Assembly (NCBI GenBank): GCA_009760855.2
Contig: WPIO01000177.1
Coordinates: forward strand, 454,501 to 518,500
Origin: Cristatella mucedo
Taxonomy: Eukaryota > Bryozoa > Phylactolaemata > Cristatellidae
Direction: 5' to 3'
Length of the DNA stretch: 64,000 nt
Position 1 is the stretch's first letter, and every line of letters begins with the position of its first letter. Both the position numbers and the translations under genes were made by a program. A model generated the notes under the pieces. It did not search any database and had not been told where the DNA came from. It worked only from the letters and a program-made list of their open reading frames with translations. This document shows positions 1 to 13,100 of this stretch, piece after piece.

Positions 1-190
1 TCGCTAAGCTTCGACAGCACCGCGTTCCCGCGGCTTCTTCTCCAGTCTCTACCCTGCTATAGAGTTTGTCGTGTGTGACTTTTCTGACAAGTTTTGGCGG
101 TGAGTGCCCGTCTTTTCTACTTGTTTTCTTTGTTGTCATCTGCGATTGGTACGCTTATATTCTGCTCGCTTTTGAACTCTCCGGTCCACA

Positions 191-370
191 ATGGCGAACA
201 AAAGTCGCAGGTTAAATATGGAAATTAGCGTGTTTCGTGAAAACTCGCGGAAAACTACAACCTTTCTTTGGATGGCGGGCCGAGTGTCTGCCAGCTTAAC
301 TGGTGAGACTTTCTCATTGGCTGGCAAGCCCAGAGTTCTTATTAAATGCAGCAAAACCTCTACACAATGA
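191..370 (+). CDS. Possible small ORF or exon, unknown
   Basis: An open frame of 59 codons starts at an ATG in a good Kozak-like context (CCACAATGG) and ends in TGA. The first residues are MANKSRRLNMEISV and the last are KPRVLIKCSKTSTQ. A GGTGAG donor-like site lies inside the frame near 301, so the real coding part could end there and splice onward. I do not recognise the product. A short frame like this can arise by chance; its position at the window edge next to another donor-like GGTGAG near 100 is the only hint that it belongs to a gene. Confidence 0.2.
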   Translation: MANKSRRLNMEISVFRENSRKTTTFLWMAGRVSASLTGETFSLAGKPRVLIKCSKTSTQ

Positions 371-1039
371 AAATTAAAACCAATTTCAAAATTGTATTTA
401 TTAATTTTCTCAAAAAACGAACGTTAATATACTTTTATCAAATGTATTCGCCTAAGCCGGGTAGTAAATCTGAATTGAATTGCTTGCACAGAACGTACAG
501 ACGTGCGGACCATCTTTAAATTTATAGAAACTATCTAGTAAGCCCCTGCGAAGAATCGCGGGCAGATTGCATTTATGCGTGGCCATAGCTTGCCAAAGCA
601 GTGGAGCAAGGCATGTTTAATTCAACTACGAGAGTTGTAGCTACATAAGCAAATTATTTCCCCCTTTTGACATTTTGCCTAGGCATTCGTCATTGCTGTA
701 CTGTCATAGTATTACTATAAATATCACATAAATTACACATTATAACGTCAGTGACTGGCCTGCCGTGGGCGTACCAACCAACTGACAACCTAACAAATTC
801 TACAGATTTAAGGTGGCTACTACGCGTTGATGTACTGGCTGCAGCAGCTGCTGCTGGTGAAGTCATACTACAACCACGGTACCTAAGGAGATCGTAACGA
901 CTTATTATCTGTATTTTCGCATTACATTACGCTGCCGAAGATGTAAAAATCGATGTGGTGGTGGAATGCAAATGCATGTGCACGATACAGTCGACAAAGA
1001 TTTCCGGTCACTGGCATGGTAGAATTTTACTTTAACTGT
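371..1039. other. No gene seen
   Basis: AT-rich sequence with no long frame, no recognisable exon and no repeat that I could match elsewhere in the window. Confidence 0.5.
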
Positions 1040-1524
1040 TTACTTAGGCCACAGTATAAGCGCATTCATCTTAAATCTGGTGCGTGAACGTGCAAACTGT
1101 CATCTACAATTTTGAATCAAAACCGTAGTTTCGCAAAGCTTTCTGTGGAAATGGCAGCTGTGTCGCAACTCGAAGGTTTTGGGCTGCCATTCGGGTCGGG
1201 CCATTGGAGGCCATTGCATGAGAATGTGCATGCGAAGTCGCATGAAATTTAGTGGGTAAGCTCAGCACACCGTTCTCTATAATTTGGAATCAAAACCGCA
1301 GTTTTGCGAATCATTTTGAGCAAGTGGCAGTTGCATCGCCATTCAAATGTGTAAAAAGGCTGACTGGCCCGGGCCACCAGAACGCACAAGCAAAATTGCA
1401 CGCAATTTGTCGGTTAAACCCGTAGTCCCATTTTGTACAAGTTGGAATCAAAACCGCAGTTTTTTACAGTATATTTAGTCAATCGCAGCTGTATCGCAAG
1501 GAAGCTGTATCGCACTGTATCAAA
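1040..1524. repeat. Degenerate tandem repeat, about three units of 160-175 bp
   Basis: The block GAATCAAAACCGYAGTTT recurs near 1113, 1287 and 1445, each time followed by a GGCAGYTGYRTCGC-like block and preceded by related GCATG/GCACG-rich sequence. Spacing is about 174 and 158 bp. The units are diverged, which suggests an old satellite-like patch. Confidence 0.55.
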
Positions 1525-2836
1525 GTGCATTGCAGGTATTCGTGGAACTAACGGGTTCTTACACCGTTAGTCACGTCATTCTCTGTAAGTCTCGAGCCAG
1601 TCGTCAGCAGCGCCAGCAGCTTCAAAATACCTGTGAAATATGGGGTACCTCAGGGCTTCGTGCTTGGTCCGGTTCTTTTCACGCTTTATACGCACCCTCT
1701 TGCTGATGCGATTGCCAAGCACAATCTAGGCTTTCACTTCTATGCGGATGACACTCAGTTGTACATTTGCTTTGATCCCTCCCAGCCTTCGAGCACCTCA
1801 AATTCTCTCAACTCACTTGGTTCATGTATTGATGACATCCGCACATGGATGGCAGCAAATTTTCTAAAACTAAACGATGATAAACTAACTTACTAGTTAT
1901 GGGCAAACCCAGTGTGATTCACAAATTGGAAAGGCTGACTTTCAAAATTGGCTCTGCCAGCATATCTCCTGCTGAATCAGCTCGAAATCTATGTGTCATA
2001 TTCCAAAGTGACCTCTCGTTACACGACCACATCAGCTCCACAGTCAAATCCACCTATTTTTAGCTTCATAAAATTGCTAAAATTCGGGCTTGTTTAGATA
2101 AGGATACCACGTCCAAGTTGGTCCATGCATTCGTGACATCCCGTCTCGACTTCTGCAACTCACTGCTTACTGGCCTACCGGCATGTGCGATCAGGCGATT
2201 GCTGCTGGTGCAAAACTCCACAGCTAGGCTTGTCTGTCGTTAGCATTGTCGCAGTTACCATGTCACACCACTTCTCGCCGACCTGCACTGGCTACCAGTC
2301 AAGCAACGGATTGACCTCAAGGTTTTGTCGCTCACTTTTAGGTCACTTCATTCTTTGGCTCCAGCCTATCTCTCAGATCTACTCCCCACCAGGCCAAGCA
2401 GCGTACCACCTGCTTTTCGGAATCCAAAAGTCTACAAATACCTTGTATAAACCTCAAATCCTTTGGAGAACATGCATTTAGTTCACATGCGCCCAAAGCC
2501 TGGAACTCACTCCCGACTTGCGTCACAAAATCCCCTGAATTGACCGAATTTATAAAGAACCTAAAAACACACCTATTTAGGACACATTTAGTGGGTCCCT
2601 GTGATTCGTCCTTTATGTGCTTATGCGTGCTGACACTGTGCAGACTGCCACTAACCACATTTGTATGCTGAACCTGTGCACGTCACCCCTAACCATGTTA
2701 TTAACGTTGTTTGTTTATCAAGCATGATATTACTCACCATTCTATTGTATTTCCCTTTGCTGCAAATGTAAAGCGCCTTGAAAGAGATTGAGTTCTCCGA
2801 GGGCGCTTTATCAAGTGCGTTCTTATTATTATTGTC
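1525..2836 (+). mobile_element. LINE family 1, 5'-truncated reverse transcriptase copy
   Basis: The translated sequence shows the VPQGFVLGPVLF block, the catalytic YADDTQLY box (1741-1764), then the downstream [13 protein letters not shown] block. With stops and frameshifts it continues into a C-terminal part containing HWLPVKQRIDLKVLSLTF. The 3' end is the motif TGTAAAGCGCCTTGAAAGAG followed by an ATT-rich microsatellite, with no poly(A) tail. This layout is typical of L2/CR1-type non-LTR retrotransposons. The copy lacks its 5' half and is dead. The same family recurs at least six more times in the window. Confidence 0.85.
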
Positions 2837-3267
2837 AAAGCCATCTCGAAGACTGGAAACATGCTCATCGCCATTATTGATCCTCGCCGGATTCTACTGT
2901 TCTTCTCCAAATCCTCGACTGAAGGTTATGCTTCTACTGTGAATGTCGCTCAGGCACTACGCCAGCAGCAAGCTGAAGTTACGGTATCAGCACAGCAAAG
3001 TGTTGAGCTGCATTCAGCTAAATTGCTTACTTCTGCATTGCCAGGTCGAGGCAGCGCCCCGCTTCTTGCTTCGTTATTTACAGGGGCACTCGACATCGGA
3101 CGAGATACCTGCCATTTTGACGTGCGACCTCAAAATCGGCGATGAGATCCATCGTTCGTGCTAGCTTCAGGGCCAATTCTTTCCACTGATACGTATGTCG
3201 GATTTCGGGCGTATACCCCAACCGGAAATTTGAAAAAGTCACACGTCACCCTCAGCCATCCTGATTT
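2837..3267. other. No confident gene
   Basis: A 94-codon open frame on the plus strand (2861-3145) begins MLIAIIDPRRILLFF, but it has no family motif and no splice support. I see no other feature here. Confidence 0.4.
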
Positions 3268-3480
3268 TAGATGTAGTATTAATTAATTATTCCGGTATTC
3301 CTTCATCCGATAATGTTTACTGCTCACCCTACTTATTTAGATGTAGTATTAATTAATTATTCCGGTATTCCTTTATCCGATAATGTTTACTGCTCACCTT
3401 ACTTACTTAGATGTAGTGTTAATTAATTATTCCGGTATTCCTTCATCCAATAATGTTTACTGCTCACCTTACTTACACCT
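3268..3480. repeat. Three tandem copies of a 70-bp unit
   Basis: The block ATGTAGTRTTAATTAATTAT begins at 3271, 3341 and 3411, exactly 70 bp apart. Each unit continues through TCCGGTATTCC and GTTTACTGCTCACC. Only a few substitutions separate the copies, so the array is recent. The units contain no open frame and no spacer sequence. Confidence 0.9.
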
Positions 3481-4169
3481 TCCTAAGGCAGCTGAGACCC
3501 CCTTAAAAAAGGACGGGTGCGGTAGGAGGAATGCGGTCGGCGGCACATATTGCAAACTTGTAGCGCTTCGGGGCAGACACTAGTCACATCACAATAAGGT
3601 GATGCAAATGCCATTGACCTGATCAACATGAGGCACACATCCATCATTACATGAAAAAACGGAATCTTGATGCAGATGACCAAGATAATCACTGGAAATT
3701 GAACTTGTCTGCAAAGATGACCCGATGCAATACTAACGAACCAGAGCCAGCCATTTCGGTCATGAATCGGTCGATTTGGTATACAGTGGTAAATTCCTAG
3801 AGCTCCTAACGCTCACATTCGCGTCGAGCGTGCCGCCATCTCGCTCGGGAAGGCCCCGAAAAAGACCACGATGACCAGCTCTGATATTAAGCAGGACACT
3901 ATCCTCGCTAGCGGTCGCCTTTTCGTCAGCACTTAGCCGACGAAAAAAGGTAACTGTGTTATTGCAGATAAGATGCGGGCAGATGCGACAAAGAAAAATT
4001 AGCAGCTGGCTCTTGTGAATCATTTCGTTAAGGTCTGCTACCGTGCTGCTGCTACGAGACCGATTTTTTGACCTGAAACGTGTAAAAAAAGAACAGGTCG
4101 GTCCTCTGGCGGCAGCTATATCTGACACTCAGTTGAATCGACCCCATCCGATCGCCAGTTTTCCTGCAC
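3481..4169. other. No confident gene
   Basis: A 122-codon minus-strand frame (3760-4128) begins MSDIAAARGPTCSFF and is serine/arginine-tinged, but I recognise no domain in it. No repeat was matched to the rest of the window. Confidence 0.35.
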
Positions 4170-5036
4170 AGGTTCATGATTGCCAATGAACGGTGAGATT
4201 AGTAGTTTGCAAGCCTTTATCAAGCAAATGAAATTGGCTCTGCCAGCACATCTGTTGAATATATACGAAATATATGTGTCCTTTTCCGAAGTGATCTTTC
4301 ATCAGACGACCACGTCAGCTCCGAAGTTAAATCTGCACTTTCAGCTACAAAACATTGCTAAAATTCGGGCTTGTTTATACAAGAATACCACTACTAAATT
4401 GGTCCATGCATTTGTGACATCCCGCCTTCTGTAACTCACTGTTTATGGTCTATCGGCTTGTGCAATCAGGTACTTACAGCTCATACAAAACTGCAGCTAG
4501 GCGTCTATAGTGAGCGTCGTCAGTTGCCACTTCTCGCCGACTGGCTCCCAGTCAAGCAACGCACCGACTTCAAGGTTTTGTCACTCCCATCTCTCCATTC
4601 TTTGGTTCCAGCCTACCTATCGGATCTCCTCCCTCACCAGACCAAGCATCGTGCAACCTGCTTTTCGGAATCTAATCGTTTACCTAGACCTCCTAATCTT
4701 TTTAGAGACCGTACCTTAAGTAAGTCGGCTCCCACGCCTGGAATTCACTTCCGACTGGCGTCGCAAAAACCTTGGCTTCATAACCTGACATTCAATAAGA
4801 AGCTAAAATCGCACATATTTATAACAACGATTAGTTGGGCCACGTTATTCGTCATTTGTGTGCTTATACGTGCTGCCACTGCATGCTGTCACTAACCATA
4901 TTTACATGCTGACGTACAACCAAGTTATACTTGCTGCCATTAAGCATTCTACCACTAACCATTCGACCGTACTTGTTTTGCAGCACATGTAAAGTGATTT
5001 CGAGTTCGCGGAGGGTCCTATAACAAACATATTATT
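4170..5036 (+). mobile_element. LINE family 1, 3' half
   Basis: The translation is related to the copy at 1525-2836: the segment LLADWLPVKQRTDFKVLSL, then the LPHQTKHRATCF block. The 3' region ends in ACATGTAAAGTGATTTCGAG and a short ATT tract. The frame is broken several times. It represents the C-terminal reverse transcriptase region and 3' UTR. Confidence 0.75.
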
Positions 5037-8000
5037 GCAGATCATTCAGCATTACGGCAGGTATTCTTGGTAAAGGCAGCCATGCATCACACAGTGGGTC
5101 AACGGTGTCCACAATGAGATCAGTTGCATTAGCAAAATTCTAATTTTGCATTATTCATTCCTAAAAGCAGCATTTGAAATGACTGTTCGCTGAAGGGAAA
5201 GAACTACAGAAAGTACATGTAAGGTATTAACATTATTCTTTGCACATTAGATGTAATTGCGTTTTAAAAGATTTTCTCGAGAAATCTACAAGCAGTGGTC
5301 GTTAAAACTCAGAGCGATGCAGAATGTCAATTTCTCAAAAAGTAAGCATCGACCCTTCTGGGTTCTTATGGAGCTACATCGAAATGGAGACAGTAACAAT
5401 CACCAACTGACTTTCGGGCTTTCCGAAAACATCAGTAGCAAGATTCCACAGATTAAGCTTTTGCAGCTGCGATTACTTGACGCATGAGTACTTGCTGACT
5501 TACATGCTTACAATCGCCAAGGTTGACTAGCATACAAAATAGAACGCCAATATCTTCGCATCAGCAGTGGCAAACTTGAGAGCAAATAGAGGCAGATATG
5601 TACAAGCGACTGCAGGCGACGTCAATGCATACCCCAAACACATCAACCGCGAAAGTAGTCACCGACCGTACATTGCAAGAATTCAAAGATCACTGCCACG
5701 TAGATCAACTAATTGCACCTAAATAGCATTGCACAACCGCAACAGTAGGAATGCTACGAAGCACTTCCCTTCACTTAGCGTTTCTGATGCCTAAAAAATG
5801 AAAGTTGCTATTGCCAAATAGGGTATGTACATCGTAAGGCATAAGAGGCTACGGTCTAGCCCAACCTATTTCTGGAAGGGCAATTGACTTGGTAGCAGGT
5901 AATGCTGCTTACACATACCGCTAGACAACAAGTAGCCCAGCTTGGTCCAGCTAAGCTACAGCAACTGTGCAGCTCATGGCACTAGAATTTAGGTAGCTTA
6001 CACAGCTCGTAACATTTGGTTGTCGGTTATTTAACACCAAAAAGTGACTCAACAACCTGCACAAAATGGTTGAGTGATGTCACAACATGCGGATATATAT
6101 TGTCAATTGCACAGACCCAAAACGTTAACTTCGTACTACTTCATCATATACCCGAATACAGAATTGACTTCGATGTGTAGTTTCTGCACACAAGTAGTCG
6201 CCGAGCTTACAAAGCCAGCCATTTCTGGTGCTCCGACTAGCGAAAATAGTGAGTCATTGCAAGGATTATAGTAGCAAGAATACCACCAACAGTCTCAGGC
6301 ATGCATAAAAACTGCCGATTGTAACTTCACGTGTGAAGCACAAGCACAGATAGCCGGGCCCAGTACAGATTGCCCTACGAAGAAAAAATCGGATTGATGA
6401 GTTAAGAGGTCCGCGAACGAACGGCGTTGCAGCATATATAACCAGCACATTCTTGCAGTTAGGCTAATGCAAACACACATTAACAATTCACCGTCTTCAC
6501 CAGCTATTCAAGGCAGTGTGAACGTCTGGCAGAAAGCACATGCCTTCAAGTAGTAAAGAGCATCCATCGCAAGCCCCTCAATGCAATGGGTCGCAACTCA
6601 ACACTCGAGGCCACGCCTCTAGTTCAAGTCGTTATTAACGCTTGGAATGCAACGAGCAGACCCGTCTCATGCTAGTTAACACTGCTAACAAGCTCTAGTA
6701 ACACGGCTCGTGAGGACATCAGGCAAGGGGAACATTAGGAATGTGACAGCAGTGAGCGGTCTGATGCTGATGCCAGCAATGCCCTGGGCTGCTCATTTTA
6801 GCATGCGCAAACGGCAAAGTAAAAAAGAACAAAAAAGAAGATAAAAAACACTTGCTACACGGTTTGACGTCAAGCGTCCAACTCATTGTTTTATATAAAG
6901 AGAACTACAAAGATTGCGACCGACGTTAGAGTCAGCCGCCTCTCCATGAGTAATGGTGTCGTCCTTGTAGCAGCAGTCGACGCTTGGCAGTATTCTTGCT
7001 GGTCTGTAGACTGGACAGGTGCAAGCTAGCCATCCATAAGCTCCCGGCTTCGATTCCCAGAGCGGAGAACAGCGAGCCAAGAGTACAATTTTCGCTTCCT
7101 AAACTTTTCAAATCTACACTGATGGCATAGGAATGACTGCATTATACATGTTGACACCACAGTAGTAACGCATAAGCTTTGGCCTACAAATAGATTGCAG
7201 TCCAGCATGAGCATACACGGTAGGACAATCACAATACCGATCAAAGGTAAACACAGAAAACTGGGCAGCATTAGGCCGCAAACCGACAGGAATACAAAAA
7301 AGTTAGCCGGGACCCTAGCGTACATGACATCGCTCATGAACATGACATAGCTGAAAATAAAAGGGCTCGCTAAGTCTGCCCACAACTCATCCAACGACAG
7401 TCTACTACTGAATTACACTTAGTTTTGTACAAGCAGAGCTGAGACCTGCAAGTAAGCATGTCAAGCATACGATGAATCAAACAAAACTGAGGCTGATCAG
7501 GTCAACATAAAAAGTTCAAATGCGAGTGCAGACATGCCACAATATGCAGGCAAAAGCAACGAGGTTCGTGAGCAATGTTTATTCAAAAAACGTGAGCAGA
7601 CACTTTCCATCGTATAACATTTGACACACACACAGTGCCGTAACGACTAGTTGCATCTGCTGGAGTACATAAAAGAGAATACATTGTACACCCAATCTTT
7701 CAAGCTTTCAAAACGTCTGAAGAAGATTTTACGTATGCGACTATACTAACTTACCTCGAATCTTAGAGCTGTCTGTAAGCAGCTTTGGTTCTTCGGTTTG
7801 AGAGGGATCTCAGTTGCTCCTAGGGTTCACGTCTGCTTATAGGACAGTGCTACATATCACGAGATCTGTTAATGAGGCCTTTTAACGAGGTAACCCAAGC
7901 AAAGATAATCCTGGTATTTTAGCAGACGTGACGAGCTGTGGACTACCTCCATAGCATGATGCGGTAAACAACATCCACCATTCGCCTTGTGGTGCACACA

Positions 8001-8279
8001 CTTATTTTAATGCGACTTGTTACTGCCCCAACCTCTTGTCAGGTAGCGGGCTCATAGCAAACAAGGAAAAGAACATACTAGTGTATGTCATACTAGTGTA
8101 TGTTCTTTTGCTTGCTTACTCAATGCCTGCTTACTCAATGCTTACTTACAAAAGCTGCTCAGCTTTATTCCGGGTTTTTATGTCACGTAACTCAAGAGGT
8201 GAGGAGGAAGACACAGCCTACAAAATTCCTCACATTATTGCTACAGCTGCTCTAGATTTGTTCGGCTAATAAGAGGATC
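5037..8279. other. No gene recognised
   Basis: Several 60-120-codon frames occur on both strands, the longest on the minus strand at 7026-7394 (hydrophobic, no motif). None has homology that I can name or a coherent set of splice sites. A short local duplication (ACTAGTGTATGT twice, GCTTACTCAATGC twice) lies at about 8076-8140. Confidence 0.4.
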
Positions 8280-9250
8280 TCCTTCGATGCCAAGCATACT
8301 TCAGTTATGCACGGCAGATGAACATATTTACGGACAGCCCAAAACAAACGCACATGCTATTGGTAAGTACGTGCTTCATGTGCCACTGTCCCACCACGAT
8401 TATTTATGACCTCCCTTGTCTGGCCAAGCACCAAGGCCAAAAGCTTCTGCGTAGTCTCTTCTGCTATGGCACATTCCAGAGCCTGAGCAGTACTGCAAAA
8501 ATCGGCTACTCGTGAGAGCCGAACACACTACCTCAGCCGCCTGTCGATATTACTCCATACTACTATGGGAGCTCAAAGCAACTGGCGGGCAGGCGGGGGA
8601 AGCGCTACGACAGCACCTAACAAGCATTCATAAAAAGACTTAACTGGTCTGGCAGTGTGCTTAGGGTCGTTATCTTGCTGCCAAATGCAACGACCCCCAA
8701 GCAGAGTACTTGAGCTTTGAAATTTAACTTACTCGACCAACAACAAGTACTTTTTTTTGATGAATGCTTGTTTGGTGCTGATGCAGTAGCCCAGTCAATG
8801 GCCTGATTCGAACCTCTAGTACGAATGTGAAGAGATATCGACAGGCGGCTAAGGCAGGTATTCGGCCCACACCAGTAACTGAGCTGTCCAGTAAATCACA
8901 GGCCGGAATGTGCTTTAGCAGAAGACAAAAGTCGGCCTACATCGGACGTAAGTGACCTTTCAGTAAATCGCAGGTTGGAATGCACTACAGCAGAAGAGAT
9001 TAGAAGCTGGTGGCCATAACATCAGGCCAGACATGGCAGATCATAAAGAATCACAGTGAGACGTAACACCAAACTCTTACATAAAAGCACGAGTGCCTGT
9101 TTTTGGACTGCCAGTAAATATTTCCACATGCTTCGCATAGCTAAAGTATGCCAGGTATAGTTGAAAACCGTCATATTTACCGAACGATCTTACGGCCACA
9201 GCAGCTGATGCTACAATTTTTTTGACGCTGGGTGTAGAAACTATGGTAGG
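8280..9250 (-). mobile_element. Tc1/mariner-like transposon remnant, copy 1
   Basis: The DNA aligns by eye with 28120-28960 over most of its length. Shared blocks include GATATCGACAGGC, CCAAGCAGAGTA and AATCACAGTGAGAC. On the minus strand the part near 8400-8480 reads AEETTQKLLALVLGQTREVI, which fits the C-terminal end of Tc1 transposases (a usual form has a SMP-R-x-x-x-V-I pattern). Stops and frameshifts interrupt the frame, so this is a fossil. The edges are approximate because I could not define terminal inverted repeats. Confidence 0.65.
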
Positions 9251-9940
9251 AGCCAATGGTGTGGACCACGACCATAAAGGCAGGAGACAGGCCAGTAAAT
9301 CATGGAATCGAGGAAAGCCAGCTAGAAATACTGTGGCATAATGAGCCACCGATCGGTGACAGGAGTGGATGAGGCGACTGGGCTGCTCGACTACCGGCTG
9401 GTTCGCATGTACGATTACTTACGGCTAGTCGCTGCAAAAGAACCACTAGTGGTGGCATCGACCACACCGGCAAAAAGTGGCGCATTTGCACAAAGCCAGC
9501 TGGAAGGTGGCCGGCAGGGCAAGTGCCGAGGTTAGCAATCAGCAAGTGGTCTACAGCAAACCCACGGCGAAAGCAACGAACGAACGAACACCGTTTCGCA
9601 CACAGCATATCAGGCGCATACACGCGACTGGCAACAACCACACCCAAGTAAGCTGCCGTAAGCATCGACTGAACACGGTGCCAGCAAGCCACATGTCACA
9701 AAACACTGCATTCAAAGTGGAACCCCGAAACCTACCAGGTGCCGACAAATCTCAGACCATAAAAGGCATTTGCCAGCACGACTACAAAGCAACTTCCGGA
9801 CTTTAGAAGTACAGGTGGCGAAATGTGGTGCTACGTGGGCAAACTCCCCAAGGATACCCTCTGTGCTTGTACACAGCGTCTTCTACCTTCTACAGTGACA
9901 CTAGTTACCTTGGCCGCAGCAGCTCAAACATCAATAAGGC
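9251..9940. other. 3' flank of CPSF6, no separate gene seen
   Basis: This stretch lies immediately downstream of the CPSF6 stop codon and should include its 3' untranslated region on the minus strand. Open frames here overlap each other in opposite directions and carry no recognisable domain. I could not pick a convincing polyadenylation signal close to the stop. Confidence 0.4.
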
Positions 9941-10115
9941 CTAATGCCTGCTGCTGTAGTGATCTCTATGCGAGTAGCGGTCACTAGTGCGCTCTCTGTC
10001 TCTGTCCCGATCTCGGCTTCTTTCTCGGTAGTCTCGCTCGCGGCTCCTCGACCTCTCGCGACGTCTAGTCCTGTCACGTGACCTGGATCTCCTGTCGCGG
10101 CTTCGTTCTCTGTCC
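9941..10115 (-). CDS. CPSF6: CPSF6 exon 13 (RS tail and stop)
   Basis: Arg/Ser/Asp dipeptide-rich tail ([20 protein letters not shown] onward) ending SSRH and TAG. RS-like tails of CPSF6 bind transportin-3 and SR-type partners. The acceptor TTGCTGCAG agrees in phase with exon 12. Confidence 0.93.
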
Positions 10116-13100
10116 CTGCAGCAACATAGAAGCAACCGTCAGGCCTGCGTCTTGCTGCTCTACGACAAGCAGCACAGCCACAAGTCCGACATCTATGGAC
10201 TGCAAGTGACAAATAGAGCTCACCTTGAACCGTACGATTTCTCCTCTATGCCTTTAAGAGTGTCTTGCAGCGAGCTGACAAGGATTTTGCACCTGTCATC
10301 ATTGGCGATCTTCGATTGCTTTATCAACGAGATGGCAGTCACGAGCGTCTCGATGGCACTGGCAAACTCACCTAGGGATAAACACAGGCCGACGAATGCA
10401 TGGCAAATGTGAAAGAAAGCACGACCCGTGGGATGCGTGAAGGTAATAACAAAGCTCGAGGGATGATGCAGTTCCTAAACGGACTAGAGTGGTCGAGTCG
10501 TTCTTACTAATAACACACTTGATAAAACACCCTCAGAGAACTCAATCTCTTTCTAGGCGTTTTACATTTGCTGCAGAGCAAACACGGTCGAACGATTAGT
10601 GGTAGCATGCTCAAGAAACACGAATAATATGGTTAGGAGTGACGTGCACAGGGTCGGCATGCAAGTGTGGTTAGTGGCAACATGCACAGTGTCAGCATGC
10701 ATAAGCACATGAAGGACAAGTAACAGGGACCCACTACATGCTGTAATAAATAGGTGCGTTTATAGTTTCTTTTTAAATGTGGTCAAGTCAGTAGATGCCA
10801 TGACGCAAGTCGGGAGTGAGTTCCAGGCTTTGGGAGCATACGAACTAAATGCACAGGCTCCAAAGGATTTGAGGTTTGTATGAGGTACAGGTAAACAGTT
10901 AATTCCGAAAGCGGGTGGTACGATGCTTAGCCTGGTGGGGCAGTAGATCTGATAGATAGGCTGGAGCCAAAGAATGAAGGGACCTAAAAGTGAGCGACAA
11001 AACCTTGAAGTCAGAGCCAGTGCAGGTCGGCGAGAAGTGGTGTAATGTGGCAACTGTGACGCTCACGACAGACAAGCCTAGCTGTGGAGTTTTGCACCAG
11101 CTGCAAGCGCCTGATTGCACATGCCGGTAGGCCAGCAAGCAATCAGTTGCAGAAGTTGAGACGGGATGTCACAAATGCCTGGACCAACATAAATGCGGTA
11201 TCCCTGTCTAAACAAGCCCGAATTTTAGGAATGTTATGTAGATGAAAACAGGCAGACTTGATTGTGGAGCTGATCTGGTCGTCTAACGAAAGGTCATTTT
11301 GGAACATGACACCTAGATTTCGTGCAGATTCAACAGGAAATATGCTGGCAGAGCCATTTATGCAAGCAAACACATCGCAGATGCAATCAAACACATACCG
11401 GAATCAGCACATAACAGACACATACATTCTCAACTAATTAAAATAAACAGAGCAGCCCGCGAGTAAAGTTCGAGTCATTCAGACCATGAATCTAGTACTA
11501 CCACTGTATGTTATCAACCAATCCGACTTCAAATCGTCAGGCAATCGATATAGCGTATTTGCACGAACCCAACTAAACTTTCGACAACTCTCGGCTAGAG
11601 GGAAGATAGGTACCATTGACAAACCAAGTGTGCTAAGCTTGGAGGGTGGCAGCAGATGCAGCCACAGCCGAACAGTAAGCCCAGGCATGAAAACAGCATG
11701 GCAGACTACACAAACCCAGCGATTTTAATTCCTAGCTGATTAAACAGCCTCTTTTTGTATAGCGACAGAAGAGCCTTTACGGCTATCACCACCGCTTGCA
11801 GTGGCGATATAGAATCGCCCACTGCAGGAATCGAACCCACGACCTCGGGACCGAGGTCGTGAAAGCAACCGCCTTACCTAGTGTGCCAGCGATCACCTTA
11901 TTGGCACCATTTACAGAATTTCTGCCAATGACTATCACAAATGCTTTGAACTCACCGAGATGATGAAAAATGACCGGCAGCCTAGATGGGCTTACTTCTT
12001 TCCCCTGCCTCTCCTTTTAGTAAAATAAATTCGTTCACCCTCCTACTAGCACCTGCGCTGGCCGGACTGAGAATTTTTCGTTAAAAGACACACTAGGTGA
12101 GCCGTGATGGCATACTAGGTAAGGCGGTTGCTTTCACGAGCTCGCTGCCGAGGTCGTGGGTTCGAATCATGCAGTGGGAAATCATTTATTGCTGCTGCAA
12201 GCGGTGGCGATAGCCGTACAGGCTCTCCTGTCGATATACAAAAGAGGCTGTTGAATCAGCTAGTGTTAGGCCACAGCTGCTTCTCCAATGGACCACGGTA
12301 TTTATTAATTTCAATCAAAAAAGGCCAACCGTGCGTCAGTCCGTATGATACCTTTCATGCTGCAGGAGATACATACTATTAGTATTTATTTATTTACATG
12401 TATATATGCCAATTCCAATCCCATTTTGGTTATCGATGCTTATCTAGAACCGATATTTTTCTAAATAGCTCGTGTACACTTAACTGGCTTAGCCAAAATG
12501 TCGATAGCTGACAAGTCTGGTAACCCAATGGCGTACCTACTAGTTAGGGATGCTTGAATCACCTTGATAGCTAAGAAACCCCCAATACACCGGGAAGGAA
12601 GGCTGAGGCCGATAACACAACGATGGCAGGCAAGATGGAAGTGAGAAAAATTAATGCAGCTAAGACGGAAAGCAGGACAGGCATGCAGGTATTGATGGGA
12701 GGCTGAAGAGATAGGAATAAAAACAAGAATGGGGACATTCTGGGAAGGCACGAATAAGTGGAGAAAAGCAAAAAATCGTCATCAGTAGGAATGCAAGATG
12801 CAGCAATGAAACAGAGCTGAAACCAGATTCGTAGCCCATCGAACTGGCCAGGACTGCAAGAACAAAAGACTAGTGATGATTGCTACATGTTAAGTACATA
12901 AGATCCGGTCACTATAGCCTACCTGCACTGGCATCCTGAACAGCTCGAGAGATTGCACTGCTTGAGACTGACTTATTGCGTTGAAAAATCTCATCAAATT
13001 CTTGATCACTCATTACTGGCTGTGATTCAATTCTACAAGACAAGAAATTTTAGTGCAAGTGGGCCGTAAAGGAAACAATGCGAGCAGTTAAAGGATGAAC

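Noticed and set aside
3268-3480. CRISPR-like array
   Set aside because: The 70-bp units are contiguous with no unique spacers, and the genome is eukaryotic.
3760-4128. 122-codon minus-strand frame starting MSDIAAARG
   Set aside because: Plausible-looking start, but no domain, no neighbouring exons and no conserved block that I could name.
7026-7394. 122-codon hydrophobic minus-strand frame resembling a membrane protein
   Set aside because: No recognisable family pattern, no splice context, and hydrophobic runs arise easily in antisense of AT-rich sequence.
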